Source: CAIXSC01 sp046349915 (lineage in GTDB: Bacteria > Planctomycetota > Planctomycetia > Pirellulales > Pirellulaceae). Taken from it: DNA of 64,000 nucleotides. Position numbers and translations under genes: made by a program. Under the pieces are notes generated by a model. It saw only the letters and a program-made list of their open reading frames with translations. It was not told the origin of the DNA and did not search any database. The stretch spans positions 62,001 through 126,000 of the forward strand of contig JAXMBL010000011.1 in NCBI GenBank assembly GCA_046349915.1. The letters are read 5' to 3'. Positions 35,813 to 45,092 of the stretch are shown here, one piece after another; the stretch's first letter is position 1, and the number at the start of each line of letters is the position of its first letter.

Positions 35813-38800
35813 ATGGGAATTACCGTTAGCAAACCCATTCACCGGGATATCGGCATGCGCGTCGCATTTGGTTTGGTTGGACTAGCCGCTCAAGTCACTG
35901 TCGCCCTCGCCTGTGTTTCGGCTCAAACCACGCGACTCGAAGTGCCCGTCGTGGGCAATGAGATGACCGCGGATACCCAGCCAATATCACTCTGTTCCGC
36001 ACCGGAATTTGGCAAACTTTATGTTGGCAGTTTGAGCCGCGATCAACGTCGCTCGGGACTACGGGTCTACGACCTGGACGAAGCCAAGCAACCGATGGGT
36101 GAACCGCGAGTCTATTCCGATCACCCCGATCCCTTGCCGCCGGGGCATCACAGCCAAGTCGCATGCATGCTGCTGGACGCATCGCGCCGCAAACTCTACC
36201 TGGGCGTGCGGGGATCTCAGCCTAACCACGCGCGTTCCCTGGTCATGGTGTCGCTCGATCAGCAAGGGGAACCGACGGGCGCCCTGGAAGCCTTCGATCA
36301 CGGCAACCCACACAAAGCGTGCGACGCACTCGCGTTCCACCCGCGAAACAACCGACTCTACGCCGTGGGGTGGGGCGGGGAAGGGGTGTTTATTCTGGAG
36401 CGAGATGAAACGGGGCGACCGATCGGGACGCCTCAGTGGAAGAAATTCGGCGCCTACGGTGGTCGCTCCCTGTCGATCCATCCCGACGGAAAACGACTCT
36501 ACCGCGGCACTTACCCCTCGGTCCTCGAAGTCTGTCAACTCGACCAACAAGGCGACATCATTCAAGGCCCCGTTGCTCACGCCATCACCAACGGCGCCAA
36601 AGAGTATTTGCAGTTCACGGCCACGGCACGAGCGATTTATTTTTTGGACAAGTCAGCGGGCGTCAACGCCGACGCGGGCGCCGCGTCATCCTCGAATGCC
36701 TCGGCGCTCACGCAACAACTTGCCCGATTCCCTCTCGACGAAAATGGCGATGTGCGCGGACCGGCTATTGTTACGCCCCAGCGTCCCGTGCTGGCGATCG
36801 CCGCGGCGACGCGACAGGATCATTTGCTGATCGCGGAGCCCGCGACTTTCGTCGATTCGCTGACTTCCGAGATCAAGATCCAGGGGACTCAGTTGGCCGA
36901 AGTTCAACTGGACGCTCAAGGCGCTCCTGGCGACATTACTGGTCGAGCATCGGTGATTCCGCGAGCAATGGCGACCACGCTGATGGGCGGCGCCCAGGCG
37001 GCGATGGCCGTCAAGTCATTGGGCAACGACTTCCTGGGAAACCGCATCTCGGGGCTGAAGGTACGTTGTTCGATTGTCTCGCTCGAGGCGGAAGGCGAGC
37101 CGCTCCCGGCGACTCGGACCATTCCTTTGGGCGAGGAGAAAGTTTATCTGCGCTTTGCGCTCTCCCAGAAACATCGGCGAGTGTATGCGGTGGCCGACGA
37201 CAAGTTGGTCGACTATCGTCCCTCTGATATGAATCCCGCGGCCATCCAGCGAGTGGCGGCGTCAAACGCGGCGGGGCCTGTGGTTGTCGACGAGCGGCGA
37301 GGTCTTCTGTTCTTCGCCCGGAAGGATGGTCAACTCGAGGCACGGCAACTCGACGCCGACGGACACCCGTCCGCGACGGGACAGCTGTTTCCGACGTCTC
37401 TGGTCTCGGTCGGCACGCTATTAACGCATCCTGTGCACGATGTGGTGTATGCCGTGGGAATGTCGCGCGATGCCAAGACGGTCGCGGAATCGAGCCCAAG
37501 AAAAACAGAAACGGCGGCCTCGCCATTCTCGTCCACCGTGGTCTCGATCGGCGCTGGATCGCACGTTTCGGATGCGGTCATGGATGCGACCCGCGGACGC
37601 CTCTACGTCGTCGGCGGCTATCGCGGACAAGAGAATACTTCCGTCTGGAAAATAACAGCCACGGGATTGCCGACGGGAGATGCTCCGACATGGTTGGCGG
37701 ATGCCATTACGACGTCGGGACCCAACGTGCGAAACGTATTGGCGTCCGTGCGACTGGACCAAACGCAGCGGCGGTTGATCGTGACTGGGGCGCCGGAAAA
37801 CGGACAAGGCGCCGAAGCTCGCATTGTGATCCATTCGCTCAACGAACAAGGCGATCCTCACGGGCGGCCTCGACTTTTTCCCAGCGCGAATTCCCGCGGA
37901 TCGTCCTGGTCATTGGCGGCCTCGCCAGATGGCCGCACGCTCTTCGAATCGGGTTGGGGAGAAGCAAAGATCTTTGTTCGGCGCAGTTCCACGGCGTTGG
38001 AATCGGTCTCCGCGGAGTCGACCGCGACCACGCCCGAGCCAGCGTGGAATGTGGGAGCTCAGGGAAAACGTCAGTTGGAACTGGTCGAGTTTGCTGGCAA
38101 GTGGTTGCTGTTGGCGGGAACTTTTCCCTCGACGCTCGAAGTCCTGTCGTTAAGCTCGCCAAGCACCGCGGAGCCTGGGGCTCAAGTGGAAGTCGCCGTC
38201 GGCGCTGCTTCCCGAAAAATGGGACTCATGTCGCAGGGGGATGTATCGGACTGGATGGAGTTGGATGAGTCATTGCGAGATGGTCGAGGACGAGCGATTG
38301 TTCGCTGCTCGCTGCTCGGCGCAGCGGTGAAGCGCGCGGTCGTGCGTTGGGAGTTGGTGCGTGGTTCCGCGGAATTGTCGACTCCGGTTCGCACGGTCGA
38401 TGTTCCGATCGTCGGCAATGTCGCGGCTCTGATCGTCCCCAAGTATGGACTTGATGATCCCGAGCAGCTCGCGTTGCACGTGCGGACCAGCGCGGAAGAA
38501 TTTCAAGAATATCTCGAGATGGCTCGTCAAACACCTCTTTCCTCAACCGAACGACCCGAGAAGTTACTCGTGGCCAATGGTCTGATTGGCATTGATAGCA
38601 GCGAGGAGGCGCTTGATGCCGGGCTAGAGACTCTGGCAAGTTTGGGGCACAACGCCGTGCAGATTTGGTCATGGCCAGGCATGTCGCCGAGCGTGATCCG
38701 CGCGAAGGCCGAGCGACACGGATTCGGCCGTTTCCGCGACGCGGTCTACAACCCGCCATCATATTTCCACTACAACGTTCCACTTGTTCAAGCCGAATCG

Positions 38801-40624
38801 CTCGATCGCTGGGCCGCGACATTTCGTGATTCCGCCAAGCGAATGGGGGCCTCGCCCAATGAACTCGAACTGTTGCATATGGGCGATGAACCAGGTTGGT
38901 ATTTTCCCGGCGTGACCAACGAGGTAGCCAACGATCCGCAACGGCTCGAGGTCTTCCGCGAGTATCTCCGTGGGAAAGGTTTGAAGCCTTCGGATCTTGG
39001 AGCAAATGCCTGGGAGGATGTTCTGCCCGGAAGACTGAGCACCGCGAAGACGCTCGCCCAACGGCGATTGTTCTTCTGGACGACTCGTTTCTATGCCGAG
39101 TCACTGAGTTTGGCGTTTGCGGCCGCGACGCGAGCCATCGAGCGCCAAGTCAGCCCGCGTACTTTGACGACGACAAATCTCAACAATTGGCCCGGTCGCT
39201 TCTACATTCCCTCGCCGGGAAAGAAGATTGCGAATAACGCGGACGCGGGCCCCGACGCGGGGATGGGGATGCCCGATTGGTTCGACCTCGGCAGAAAACG
39301 CGCCGTCACGTGTATTTGGACGGAGGACTGGTTTGGCGACTCGGAAGCTCAACTGTGGTCATTGTACGGGGACTTGCTGCGGTGCGCGGCTCGCGAGGGA
39401 GGCGTCGAGTACGGCGGCTATCCCGTGGGGCACTCGACGGGAGCATTCGCCGCGGGCGGAGCTTACAAGATTGCCACGCTGGTGGGACATGGCGCGAAGG
39501 CGATCGATCCGTATATCTTCGGGCCGAATCTGGCGTTCGCCGATGGCTGGTCGGAGAAAGAGACGACTTATCGGAACCTAGCCGCTGGTTTGAAACTGAT
39601 CGGACAGGCCGACCGCCTCTTGGCGCCTGGCCGCCCACGCGACGGCAACATCGCCATCGTGTTCCCGCAGGCCAGTCAAGTGTGGGACGAAGATGCCCGA
39701 GTTCCCGCCTACATCTGGGAACTTTATGGACTACATTTCGCCCTCAAGCACGAAAATTACTCGGTGGATTTCGTGGATGACTTCGGCTTGGAAGCCGGAG
39801 ATCTGACCAAACGCCAGTACTCGGTCGTCTATGTCACGGCGCCCAATCTGTCGGTTCGCGCCCAACGAGCTCTTGTGGATTGGGTCGCTAAGGGAGGAAC
39901 GGTCGTGCTCGCGCCTGGCGCTTGTGCCGCTGACGAACTGAACGAACCATGCATCGAACTGCGTCGCTGGATTGGGGCTCAACAAGGGACGGTTGCGCGA
40001 GTCGGACCACCTCACTTCAGCCAAGCGACCAATCTGGTTCGCGAGCTTGTGAACTTTCATCCTGCGACCGCAGCAAACTCACCGGCCGAGCCCGACCGCT
40101 CCTTCGCCGTCGCCGAACTGTCGCCGTGGAGTGCCGTCGCCCAGACGACTCGTGTCGTCGCTCAGTTGAAGGACGGTCGACCAGCAGTCGTCGAAGCCAA
40201 GCATCAACAAGGGAGGATCATCGCGTTCGCCTATTTTCCCGGCATTGCGTATTGGCTCACTCCCGACCGATCCAATCCCCGGAAATTACCGCAAAGTTGG
40301 GTGGACGAGGCGCGAAAGGCGATTACTTGGCCAGCACGACTCGCCAACACGCCGCGGCATGTGCAGGTGAGTGAACCGGGAGTGGAGGCGATTGTGTTGG
40401 ATTCGCCAAGGGGAATGGCAGTGACTTTGCTGAATTGGACCGGCAAGCCTCTTGCGACCTTGGACCTCGCCATCAAGACGCCTGCGAATTCAAAGGGAAC
40501 CTGGGGGGCCGTGACGTCCGTGACACGTGGCCCCGTGGAGGCTGAGCGCAAGGCAGCTGATTCACTACAGCTTCGCTTGCCCTTGGAGACCGTCGACATT
40601 TTGATGCTGGAGCGGAACGATTAG
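35813..40624 (+). CDS. Giant exported propeller protein with GH42-like catalytic half
   Basis: About 1,603 residues if the ATG at 35813 is used; ATG 35855 is a good alternative and gives a tidy signal peptide (MRVAFGLVGLAAQVTVALAC). Residues about 40-830 are lactonase-like beta-propeller blades (LYVGSLSRDQRRSGLRVYDLDE, LAFHPRNNRLYAVGWGGEG, LSIHPDGKRLYRG). From about 915 a TIM-barrel GH42-like hydrolase follows, with candidate acid/base E1026 (HMGDEPGWYF) and nucleophile E1171 (CIWTEDWFGDSEAQLW). A Rossmann-like trimerisation domain (RQYSVVYVTAPNLSVRAQRALVDWV) and a beta tail complete it. I infer a surface beta-galactosidase-like enzyme; the propellers may be docking or lactonase modules. The 35487-35812 region between divergent genes shows no other gene. 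Confidence 0.85.
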   Translation: MGITVSKPIHRDIGMRVAFGLVGLAAQVTVALACVSAQTTRLEVPVVGNEMTADTQPISLCSAPEFGKLYVGSLSRDQRRSGLRVYDLDEAKQPMGEPRVYSDHPDPLPPGHHSQVACMLLDASRRKLYLGVRGSQPNHARSLVMVSLDQQGEPTGALEAFDHGNPHKACDALAFHPRNNRLYAVGWGGEGVFILERDETGRPIGTPQWKKFGAYGGRSLSIHPDGKRLYRGTYPSVLEVCQLDQQGDIIQGPVAHAITNGAKEYLQFTATARAIYFLDKSAGVNADAGAASSSNASALTQQLARFPLDENGDVRGPAIVTPQRPVLAIAAATRQDHLLIAEPATFVDSLTSEIKIQGTQLAEVQLDAQGAPGDITGRASVIPRAMATTLMGGAQAAMAVKSLGNDFLGNRISGLKVRCSIVSLEAEGEPLPATRTIPLGEEKVYLRFALSQKHRRVYAVADDKLVDYRPSDMNPAAIQRVAASNAAGPVVVDERRGLLFFARKDGQLEARQLDADGHPSATGQLFPTSLVSVGTLLTHPVHDVVYAVGMSRDAKTVAESSPRKTETAASPFSSTVVSIGAGSHVSDAVMDATRGRLYVVGGYRGQENTSVWKITATGLPTGDAPTWLADAITTSGPNVRNVLASVRLDQTQRRLIVTGAPENGQGAEARIVIHSLNEQGDPHGRPRLFPSANSRGSSWSLAASPDGRTLFESGWGEAKIFVRRSSTALESVSAESTATTPEPAWNVGAQGKRQLELVEFAGKWLLLAGTFPSTLEVLSLSSPSTAEPGAQVEVAVGAASRKMGLMSQGDVSDWMELDESLRDGRGRAIVRCSLLGAAVKRAVVRWELVRGSAELSTPVRTVDVPIVGNVAALIVPKYGLDDPEQLALHVRTSAEEFQEYLEMARQTPLSSTERPEKLLVANGLIGIDSSEEALDAGLETLASLGHNAVQIWSWPGMSPSVIRAKAERHGFGRFRDAVYNPPSYFHYNVPLVQAESLDRWAATFRDSAKRMGASPNELELLHMGDEPGWYFPGVTNEVANDPQRLEVFREYLRGKGLKPSDLGANAWEDVLPGRLSTAKTLAQRRLFFWTTRFYAESLSLAFAAATRAIERQVSPRTLTTTNLNNWPGRFYIPSPGKKIANNADAGPDAGMGMPDWFDLGRKRAVTCIWTEDWFGDSEAQLWSLYGDLLRCAAREGGVEYGGYPVGHSTGAFAAGGAYKIATLVGHGAKAIDPYIFGPNLAFADGWSEKETTYRNLAAGLKLIGQADRLLAPGRPRDGNIAIVFPQASQVWDEDARVPAYIWELYGLHFALKHENYSVDFVDDFGLEAGDLTKRQYSVVYVTAPNLSVRAQRALVDWVAKGGTVVLAPGACAADELNEPCIELRRWIGAQQGTVARVGPPHFSQATNLVRELVNFHPATAANSPAEPDRSFAVAELSPWSAVAQTTRVVAQLKDGRPAVVEAKHQQGRIIAFAYFPGIAYWLTPDRSNPRKLPQSWVDEARKAITWPARLANTPRHVQVSEPGVEAIVLDSPRGMAVTLLNWTGKPLATLDLAIKTPANSKGTWGAVTSVTRGPVEAERKAADSLQLRLPLETVDILMLERND

Positions 40625-40688
40625 CGACTTGCTCGCGATACTCGTCAGCTAGCCAGCCCACGCGGCCGGTACAACATTCGGGAGAGCC

Positions 40689-41348
40689 ATGACGGCAACT
40701 AACGAGTCGAATTACGCGAACTTGCGACTGGAAATGGTCGAATTGCAATTGAGGCAACGCGACATTGTCGATGATCGCGTTTTGGAGGTCATGTCGCGAG
40801 TTCCTCGTCATGAGTTCGTCCCACCTCACTTGCGCGACTTGGCTTATGGGGATTTTCCCCTGCCGCTCGCGGATGGGCAGACGATTTCGCAGCCCTACAT
40901 CGTCGCGCTCATGTCTCAGTTGGCACGCGCTCGGCCCGATGCGCGAGTTCTCGAAATCGGTGTCGGTTCGGGGTATCAAACGGCCGTGTTGGCTGAGTTG
41001 TGCGGCGAGGTGTTTGGGTTGGAGATCATTCCTCACTTGGCACAAGCGGCTGAGGAAAGGCTCCGAAATCTTGGGTATCGCAACGTGATGATTCGCGCGG
41101 GCGATGGTTCCTTGGGTTGGCCAGAACACGCACCGTACGACGTCATCCTGGTCGCTGCATCGCCGCCCAGTATCCCGCAGCCGCTACTCGAACAATTGGC
41201 GCTCGGCGGCCGCTTAGTGCTCCCGGTGGGCGACGTTCAACAGTATTTGACGGTGATTCATCGCACTTCGTCTGACGATTGGGAACGCTTCGTCGTCACT
41301 CCGGTGATGTTCGTGCCCATGGTAGGAGAAGTACGTCAGCCATCTTGA
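40689..41348 (+). CDS. pcm: Protein-L-isoaspartate O-methyltransferase
   Basis: A 219-residue SAM-dependent methyltransferase of normal Pcm length. Motifs: VPRHEFVPPHLRDLAYGDFPLPL at the N-terminus, GQTISQPYIVALM with the substrate-site residues, motif I VLEIGVGSGYQTAVLAEL, motif II GLEIIPHLAQAAEERL and motif III YDVILVAASPPSIPQPLLEQL. LGGRLVLPVGDVQQYL completes the fold. It methylates isoaspartyl residues formed by protein ageing, letting them revert. GGGAGAG lies about 6 nt before the ATG. It stands between the propeller-hydrolase and HEAT-sialidase genes; housekeeping, not part of the catabolic theme. Confidence 0.95.
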   Translation: MTATNESNYANLRLEMVELQLRQRDIVDDRVLEVMSRVPRHEFVPPHLRDLAYGDFPLPLADGQTISQPYIVALMSQLARARPDARVLEIGVGSGYQTAVLAELCGEVFGLEIIPHLAQAAEERLRNLGYRNVMIRAGDGSLGWPEHAPYDVILVAASPPSIPQPLLEQLALGGRLVLPVGDVQQYLTVIHRTSSDDWERFVVTPVMFVPMVGEVRQPS

Positions 41349-41448
41349 ACTGTCATTGCGCAGCCAGTGGACGCATGGTAGAACGTCGGTTACTCGGATC
41401 TCCGCCGGACCTTGTAAACAGCACGGTAGTTTGAGGGGAGTTACTCTC

Positions 41449-43404
41449 ATGATGATCTTTCAACTAACTCGTACGACTCGGGTAGCCTGGCCATGGGGAT
41501 CGCTCGCCGTGCTTCTTGTGTTGTTGGTGACTTCAGCCCAGAGCGCTGAGCCCGCTGCGGACAACAACGTTGTCCCGTTGAGTGATGCGTTGCGAGCACG
41601 CTGTTTGGGCATCTTGCGTGAAGGATTGAAGGGGGAGGCATTTTGGCCAGCGATGCACGCGGCCGAGGCGTTGTCCGACGGTGGATATGGGGCTGAAGTG
41701 CGGGACCATCTGTGGCCGTTGGCGCCGCAAGAGAAAGATGACCAGCGGCGCTGCGGTCTGTCGCGTGAGATCGTGCGATCAGGAGATCGACAAGCCATTG
41801 GCGGGCTGTTCGAGGTGCTGGCCAAGGACGACGTCTATGGCCATACGCATGCGGCGGAGAGTCTCTACAAAATCGCCGATGTGGGAGACGGGCGGCTCCT
41901 GCGGAGGCTCTATCGTACGACTCCAGACATTCGTCGCCGCTTGATGGCAGCGGCAGCTTTGGCTCGTTGCGGCAACGCGGACACGTTGAGTTGGATTCGT
42001 ACGCAAGTCGCGGCCGGCGAACCAGAGCCCCGCAAGATTGCGGCCTGGATCTTGGCTCGCCTGGGTGTGGACGGCGACATCGCCGCCTTGAAGACTGCTC
42101 GAGACGCCGAGACGGATGCGGTGACGAAAGCCTATCAAAACCATGCACTCGCCGCCCTTGGCGACAACTCAGGACGTGAAGGACTCGCCCGTAACCTCTT
42201 CGACAAGAACGATGAGGTGCGGACGTACGCCAACGAATTGGTCGGGCATATCCGGCTGGTCTCGTTGCGCGATTCGCTGATCAAAAACTTGGACGACCCA
42301 TTCTCGGATGTGCGAATTCGAGCGGCTCAATCGCTGTTGGCGTTGAGTCGTCCCGCGAGCAAGCCGGTGGGGGATTTTTCCCGCGACGTTTTCCCCGCGT
42401 CTCCTGCCAACCCACGGTATAGCGAGGGCTCGATCGCGGTGCTGCGAGATGGCTCGTTGCTGTATGCAACCACGGAGTTTCAAGGCAGTGGTTCTGATTT
42501 CGCGAAAGCGCGGATCGTGGGGCGAATGTCGAAAGATGGCGGATTGAACTGGGACGAAACTCGCGTACTGCAAGAAAACGTAGGCAAACGCAATGTGATG
42601 AGTGTCTCTTGGTTGCGACCCACGTTGCCTCAACGAGATTCGCATCCCTTGCTGATGTTCTTTCTTCAAAAGGATGGATTCCAAGACCTGGATATCTACG
42701 TGCGGGAGAGTATTGACGAAGGCAAAGAGTTTGGGCTCGCTCGACAGGTGACCTCGCAGAAGGGCTACCACGTGATGAACAACGATCGAGTCGTCAGGTT
42801 ATCGACGGGGCGATTACTGTGCCCGATCGCGAGCACCGCGGACGTGGAGAAGGAAAATCATTTCCGCTCGAGTTGCGTGATTTCCGACGACGGAGGGAAG
42901 ACGTGGCGGCATGGCCGTGGATCGGTCGATCAGCCCAAACGAGGCGCCATGGAGCCGGAGGTGATCGAGCTAGAGGATGGTCGAGTGCTCATGATCGTTC
43001 GCACTCAACTGGGCTATATCGCGGCTGCGACGAGCGACGATGGCGGCGATTCGTGGGGGGAGCCCGCGTCTTGGAAAGTACGATCGCCGGAGTCGCCCGC
43101 AACTCTGCGTCGAGTTCCCACGACGGGACAACTGTTGTTGGTTTGGAATGATCAATTCGTCGCCGGCGCCGGGCACGGCGGCAAACGCAATCCGCTCGCC
43201 GCCGCTCTTTCGTCAGACGAAGGGAAAACGTGGTCGCCGCCTGTCGTTCTCGAGAACGCGACCGCTCAACAGTATGCGTACGCCAGTCTGATCTTCCATC
43301 AGGACCGGGTGCTGTTGAGCTACTACGTGGCGGACGACCAGACCGGTAGGATTTCGAGCCGATTCCGGTCATTACCGCTGTCGTCGCTTATGCCTTCGCG
43401 TTAA
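41449..43404 (+). CDS. Exported HEAT-repeat and sialidase-fold protein
   Basis: About 651 residues from the ATG at 41449, chosen because GAGGGGAG lies about 9 nt upstream and a signal peptide (WGSLAVLLVLLVTSAQSA) follows. Residues about 45-315 are HEAT-like helical repeats (HAAEALSDGGYGAEVRDHL, RLMAAAALARCGNADTLSWI, RIRAAQSLLALSRPA). The rest is a BNR/Asp-box six-bladed sialidase fold: MSKDGGLNWDE, ISDDGGKTWRHG, TSDDGGDSWGEP and SSDEGKTWSPP are Asp-box strings. Sialidase-fold proteins in this lineage are often not neuraminidases, so the substrate is open. The HEAT part may bind a partner protein. Confidence 0.85.
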   Translation: MMIFQLTRTTRVAWPWGSLAVLLVLLVTSAQSAEPAADNNVVPLSDALRARCLGILREGLKGEAFWPAMHAAEALSDGGYGAEVRDHLWPLAPQEKDDQRRCGLSREIVRSGDRQAIGGLFEVLAKDDVYGHTHAAESLYKIADVGDGRLLRRLYRTTPDIRRRLMAAAALARCGNADTLSWIRTQVAAGEPEPRKIAAWILARLGVDGDIAALKTARDAETDAVTKAYQNHALAALGDNSGREGLARNLFDKNDEVRTYANELVGHIRLVSLRDSLIKNLDDPFSDVRIRAAQSLLALSRPASKPVGDFSRDVFPASPANPRYSEGSIAVLRDGSLLYATTEFQGSGSDFAKARIVGRMSKDGGLNWDETRVLQENVGKRNVMSVSWLRPTLPQRDSHPLLMFFLQKDGFQDLDIYVRESIDEGKEFGLARQVTSQKGYHVMNNDRVVRLSTGRLLCPIASTADVEKENHFRSSCVISDDGGKTWRHGRGSVDQPKRGAMEPEVIELEDGRVLMIVRTQLGYIAAATSDDGGDSWGEPASWKVRSPESPATLRRVPTTGQLLLVWNDQFVAGAGHGGKRNPLAAALSSDEGKTWSPPVVLENATAQQYAYASLIFHQDRVLLSYYVADDQTGRISSRFRSLPLSSLMPSR

Positions 43405-43430
43405 GGCCTAGCCTTGCCGAAGTCCGTAAA

Positions 43431-44267
43431 TCACGGCTTCGCTTGTTTCGCTCGCATCTCGAGCCGCGGGGCCAGGAATTTGGCGGTTTCATCGCCAATC
43501 ACATGGTAGCCCGCCAGGTTGGGATGGCGATCGGAAAACCAGCCAGGCAAGTCGCGGAAGTGCGCATCGAGTCGGTTGTCCATGACAACCACAGAAGTGC
43601 CGCGCAGGAACGGCTTGAGCCATTCACGTTGAGCCTCGGGGATTTTGTCCACCGCGTAACGGCGGTAGTTCAACATGTTCGGGCCATGATTCAGTTCGGC
43701 TTGGTAACGCGTGTAGACGTTGAAGAGAGTCAGCTTCTCTTCTTCCGCGACATGACGGATCAAGGCGTTGATCCGTTCATCCGTTTCGGCATTGATGTAG
43801 GGAATGATGGTCGTGGGGAAGACCTGGGCTTGGGGAAAATCACGCTTCAGGTTCGCGATCAAGGCCTTGAAATCTTCCGGAAAATTCTTCGCGAAATCGG
43901 CACGCTTGCTGTTGTCATTCAATCCGTAACGAATAAAGACGTAATCGATTCCTGGGAGTTTCGCGATATCGCGGTCATAGCGACCTCCCGTCAACAGCCC
44001 GTGAATGTACTCGCCGTCCCGTCCTTGGTTGATGACATGAACGGGTGGGAGGCCGGGGCGAGTCGCCAACTGGATTCGCACGACATCTTCAAGATGTGGG
44101 CCATCGGGGTTGGTTTGTCGACAGACGCTGCCGATCGTCGTGCTATCGCCCAGCAGAAGAACCTGGATTTTGCCTTCGTGCTCGGCGAAAACCGGGGTAA
44201 GTCGTCCGCAAATCGCGGTGATGAAAGACAAGACTGCCAGACAACTCAGCAGGGTTCGTGACATCAT
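43431..44267 (-). CDS. Exported SGNH/GDSL hydrolase
   Basis: A 278-residue protein with a signal peptide (LLSCLAVLSFITAICGRLTPVFA). SGNH blocks are present: block I LLLGDSTTIG with the nucleophile Ser, block III YGLNDNS with the oxyanion Asn, and block V DRHPNLAGYHVIGDE with the catalytic Asp-x-x-His. Such enzymes remove acetyl or other esters from polysaccharides or lipids. GGAG lies upstream of two adjacent ATG codons. It is convergent with the HEAT-sialidase gene. The SDR gene upstream on the same strand ends 43 nt before it, so the sialidase, SDR and esterase genes may form one operon. Confidence 0.88.
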   Translation of the reverse strand: MMSRTLLSCLAVLSFITAICGRLTPVFAEHEGKIQVLLLGDSTTIGSVCRQTNPDGPHLEDVVRIQLATRPGLPPVHVINQGRDGEYIHGLLTGGRYDRDIAKLPGIDYVFIRYGLNDNSKRADFAKNFPEDFKALIANLKRDFPQAQVFPTTIIPYINAETDERINALIRHVAEEEKLTLFNVYTRYQAELNHGPNMLNYRRYAVDKIPEAQREWLKPFLRGTSVVVMDNRLDAHFRDLPGWFSDRHPNLAGYHVIGDETAKFLAPRLEMRAKQAKP

Positions 44268-44309
44268 GAGTACTCCAAAAAATGGCGGCGAAAAACAGGT
44301 AAGTGAGTC

Positions 44310-45092
44310 TTAAGCGGGAGGCACTCCGAGGCTCTTACCGCCGTCAATACTCAGCAATGCGCCGGTGACCATCATGGCGCCATCGCTGACCAGATAGGCG
44401 ACCGCGTCGGCGACTTCCTCGGGAGTAATCATGCGGCCAAACGCTCGGCACAAGGGACTGGCATTGACGATGCGATCATGGACGGCTTGGCGATCGACCG
44501 CCGCATTCAGTTCATCATTCATGATATGCGTATCGCCGACAGGACCCGGACAGACGGCGTTCACTCGAATGCGATCACGCGAATGAGATAACGCGAGACT
44601 GCGAGTGAAGGCGTTGAGTGCTCCCTTGCTGGTGGAGTAGACAGGGTCGTGGGCGCGCGGCAACAAACCCGCGTTGCTGGAGATGTTGACGATGGACCCG
44701 CCGCCTCGATTCCGCAGGTGCGGGATGGCATGTTTGGACGCCAGAAAGGCGCCTTTCAAGTTCGTGTCGAGACACGCATCCCATTCGGCTTCGGTCACCT
44801 CGGGAATCTGGCGGACGAAGATGATTCCCGCGCTGTTGACCAAGATATCGAGCCCGCCCGCACGATCGATCGCCAACTGGATCAACTGTTCCACTTGGCT
44901 CTCGACTCGCATATCGCAAGTGGTCGCCAGAATGCCCGCGGCCGACAGTTGTTGGCGAGTTTCCTCGCTGAATCGTAGGTCGCCGGCGATGACGAATGCA
45001 CCGTCGCGAGCAAGTCGCAGCGCGGCGGCCTTGCCGATCCCCGAGCCGCCGCCCGTCACGACCGCGACTTTCCCCTGGAAAGGACCATTCAT
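44310..45092 (-). CDS. SDR-family oxidoreductase
   Basis: A 260-residue classical short-chain dehydrogenase. Cofactor loop VVTGGGSGIGKAAALRL, acidic Asp after beta-2 (AGDLRF, favouring NAD), DILVNSAG, Ser in VNISSNAG and the catalytic YSTSK are all in place. The C-terminal part ends MMVTGALLSIDGGKSLG. A sugar or polyol substrate is likely from the setting. Its start overlaps the stop of the upstream sialidase gene by ATGA (45089-45092), which points to translational coupling. Confidence 0.92.
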   Translation of the reverse strand: MNGPFQGKVAVVTGGGSGIGKAAALRLARDGAFVIAGDLRFSEETRQQLSAAGILATTCDMRVESQVEQLIQLAIDRAGGLDILVNSAGIIFVRQIPEVTEAEWDACLDTNLKGAFLASKHAIPHLRNRGGGSIVNISSNAGLLPRAHDPVYSTSKGALNAFTRSLALSHSRDRIRVNAVCPGPVGDTHIMNDELNAAVDRQAVHDRIVNASPLCRAFGRMITPEEVADAVAYLVSDGAMMVTGALLSIDGGKSLGVPPA

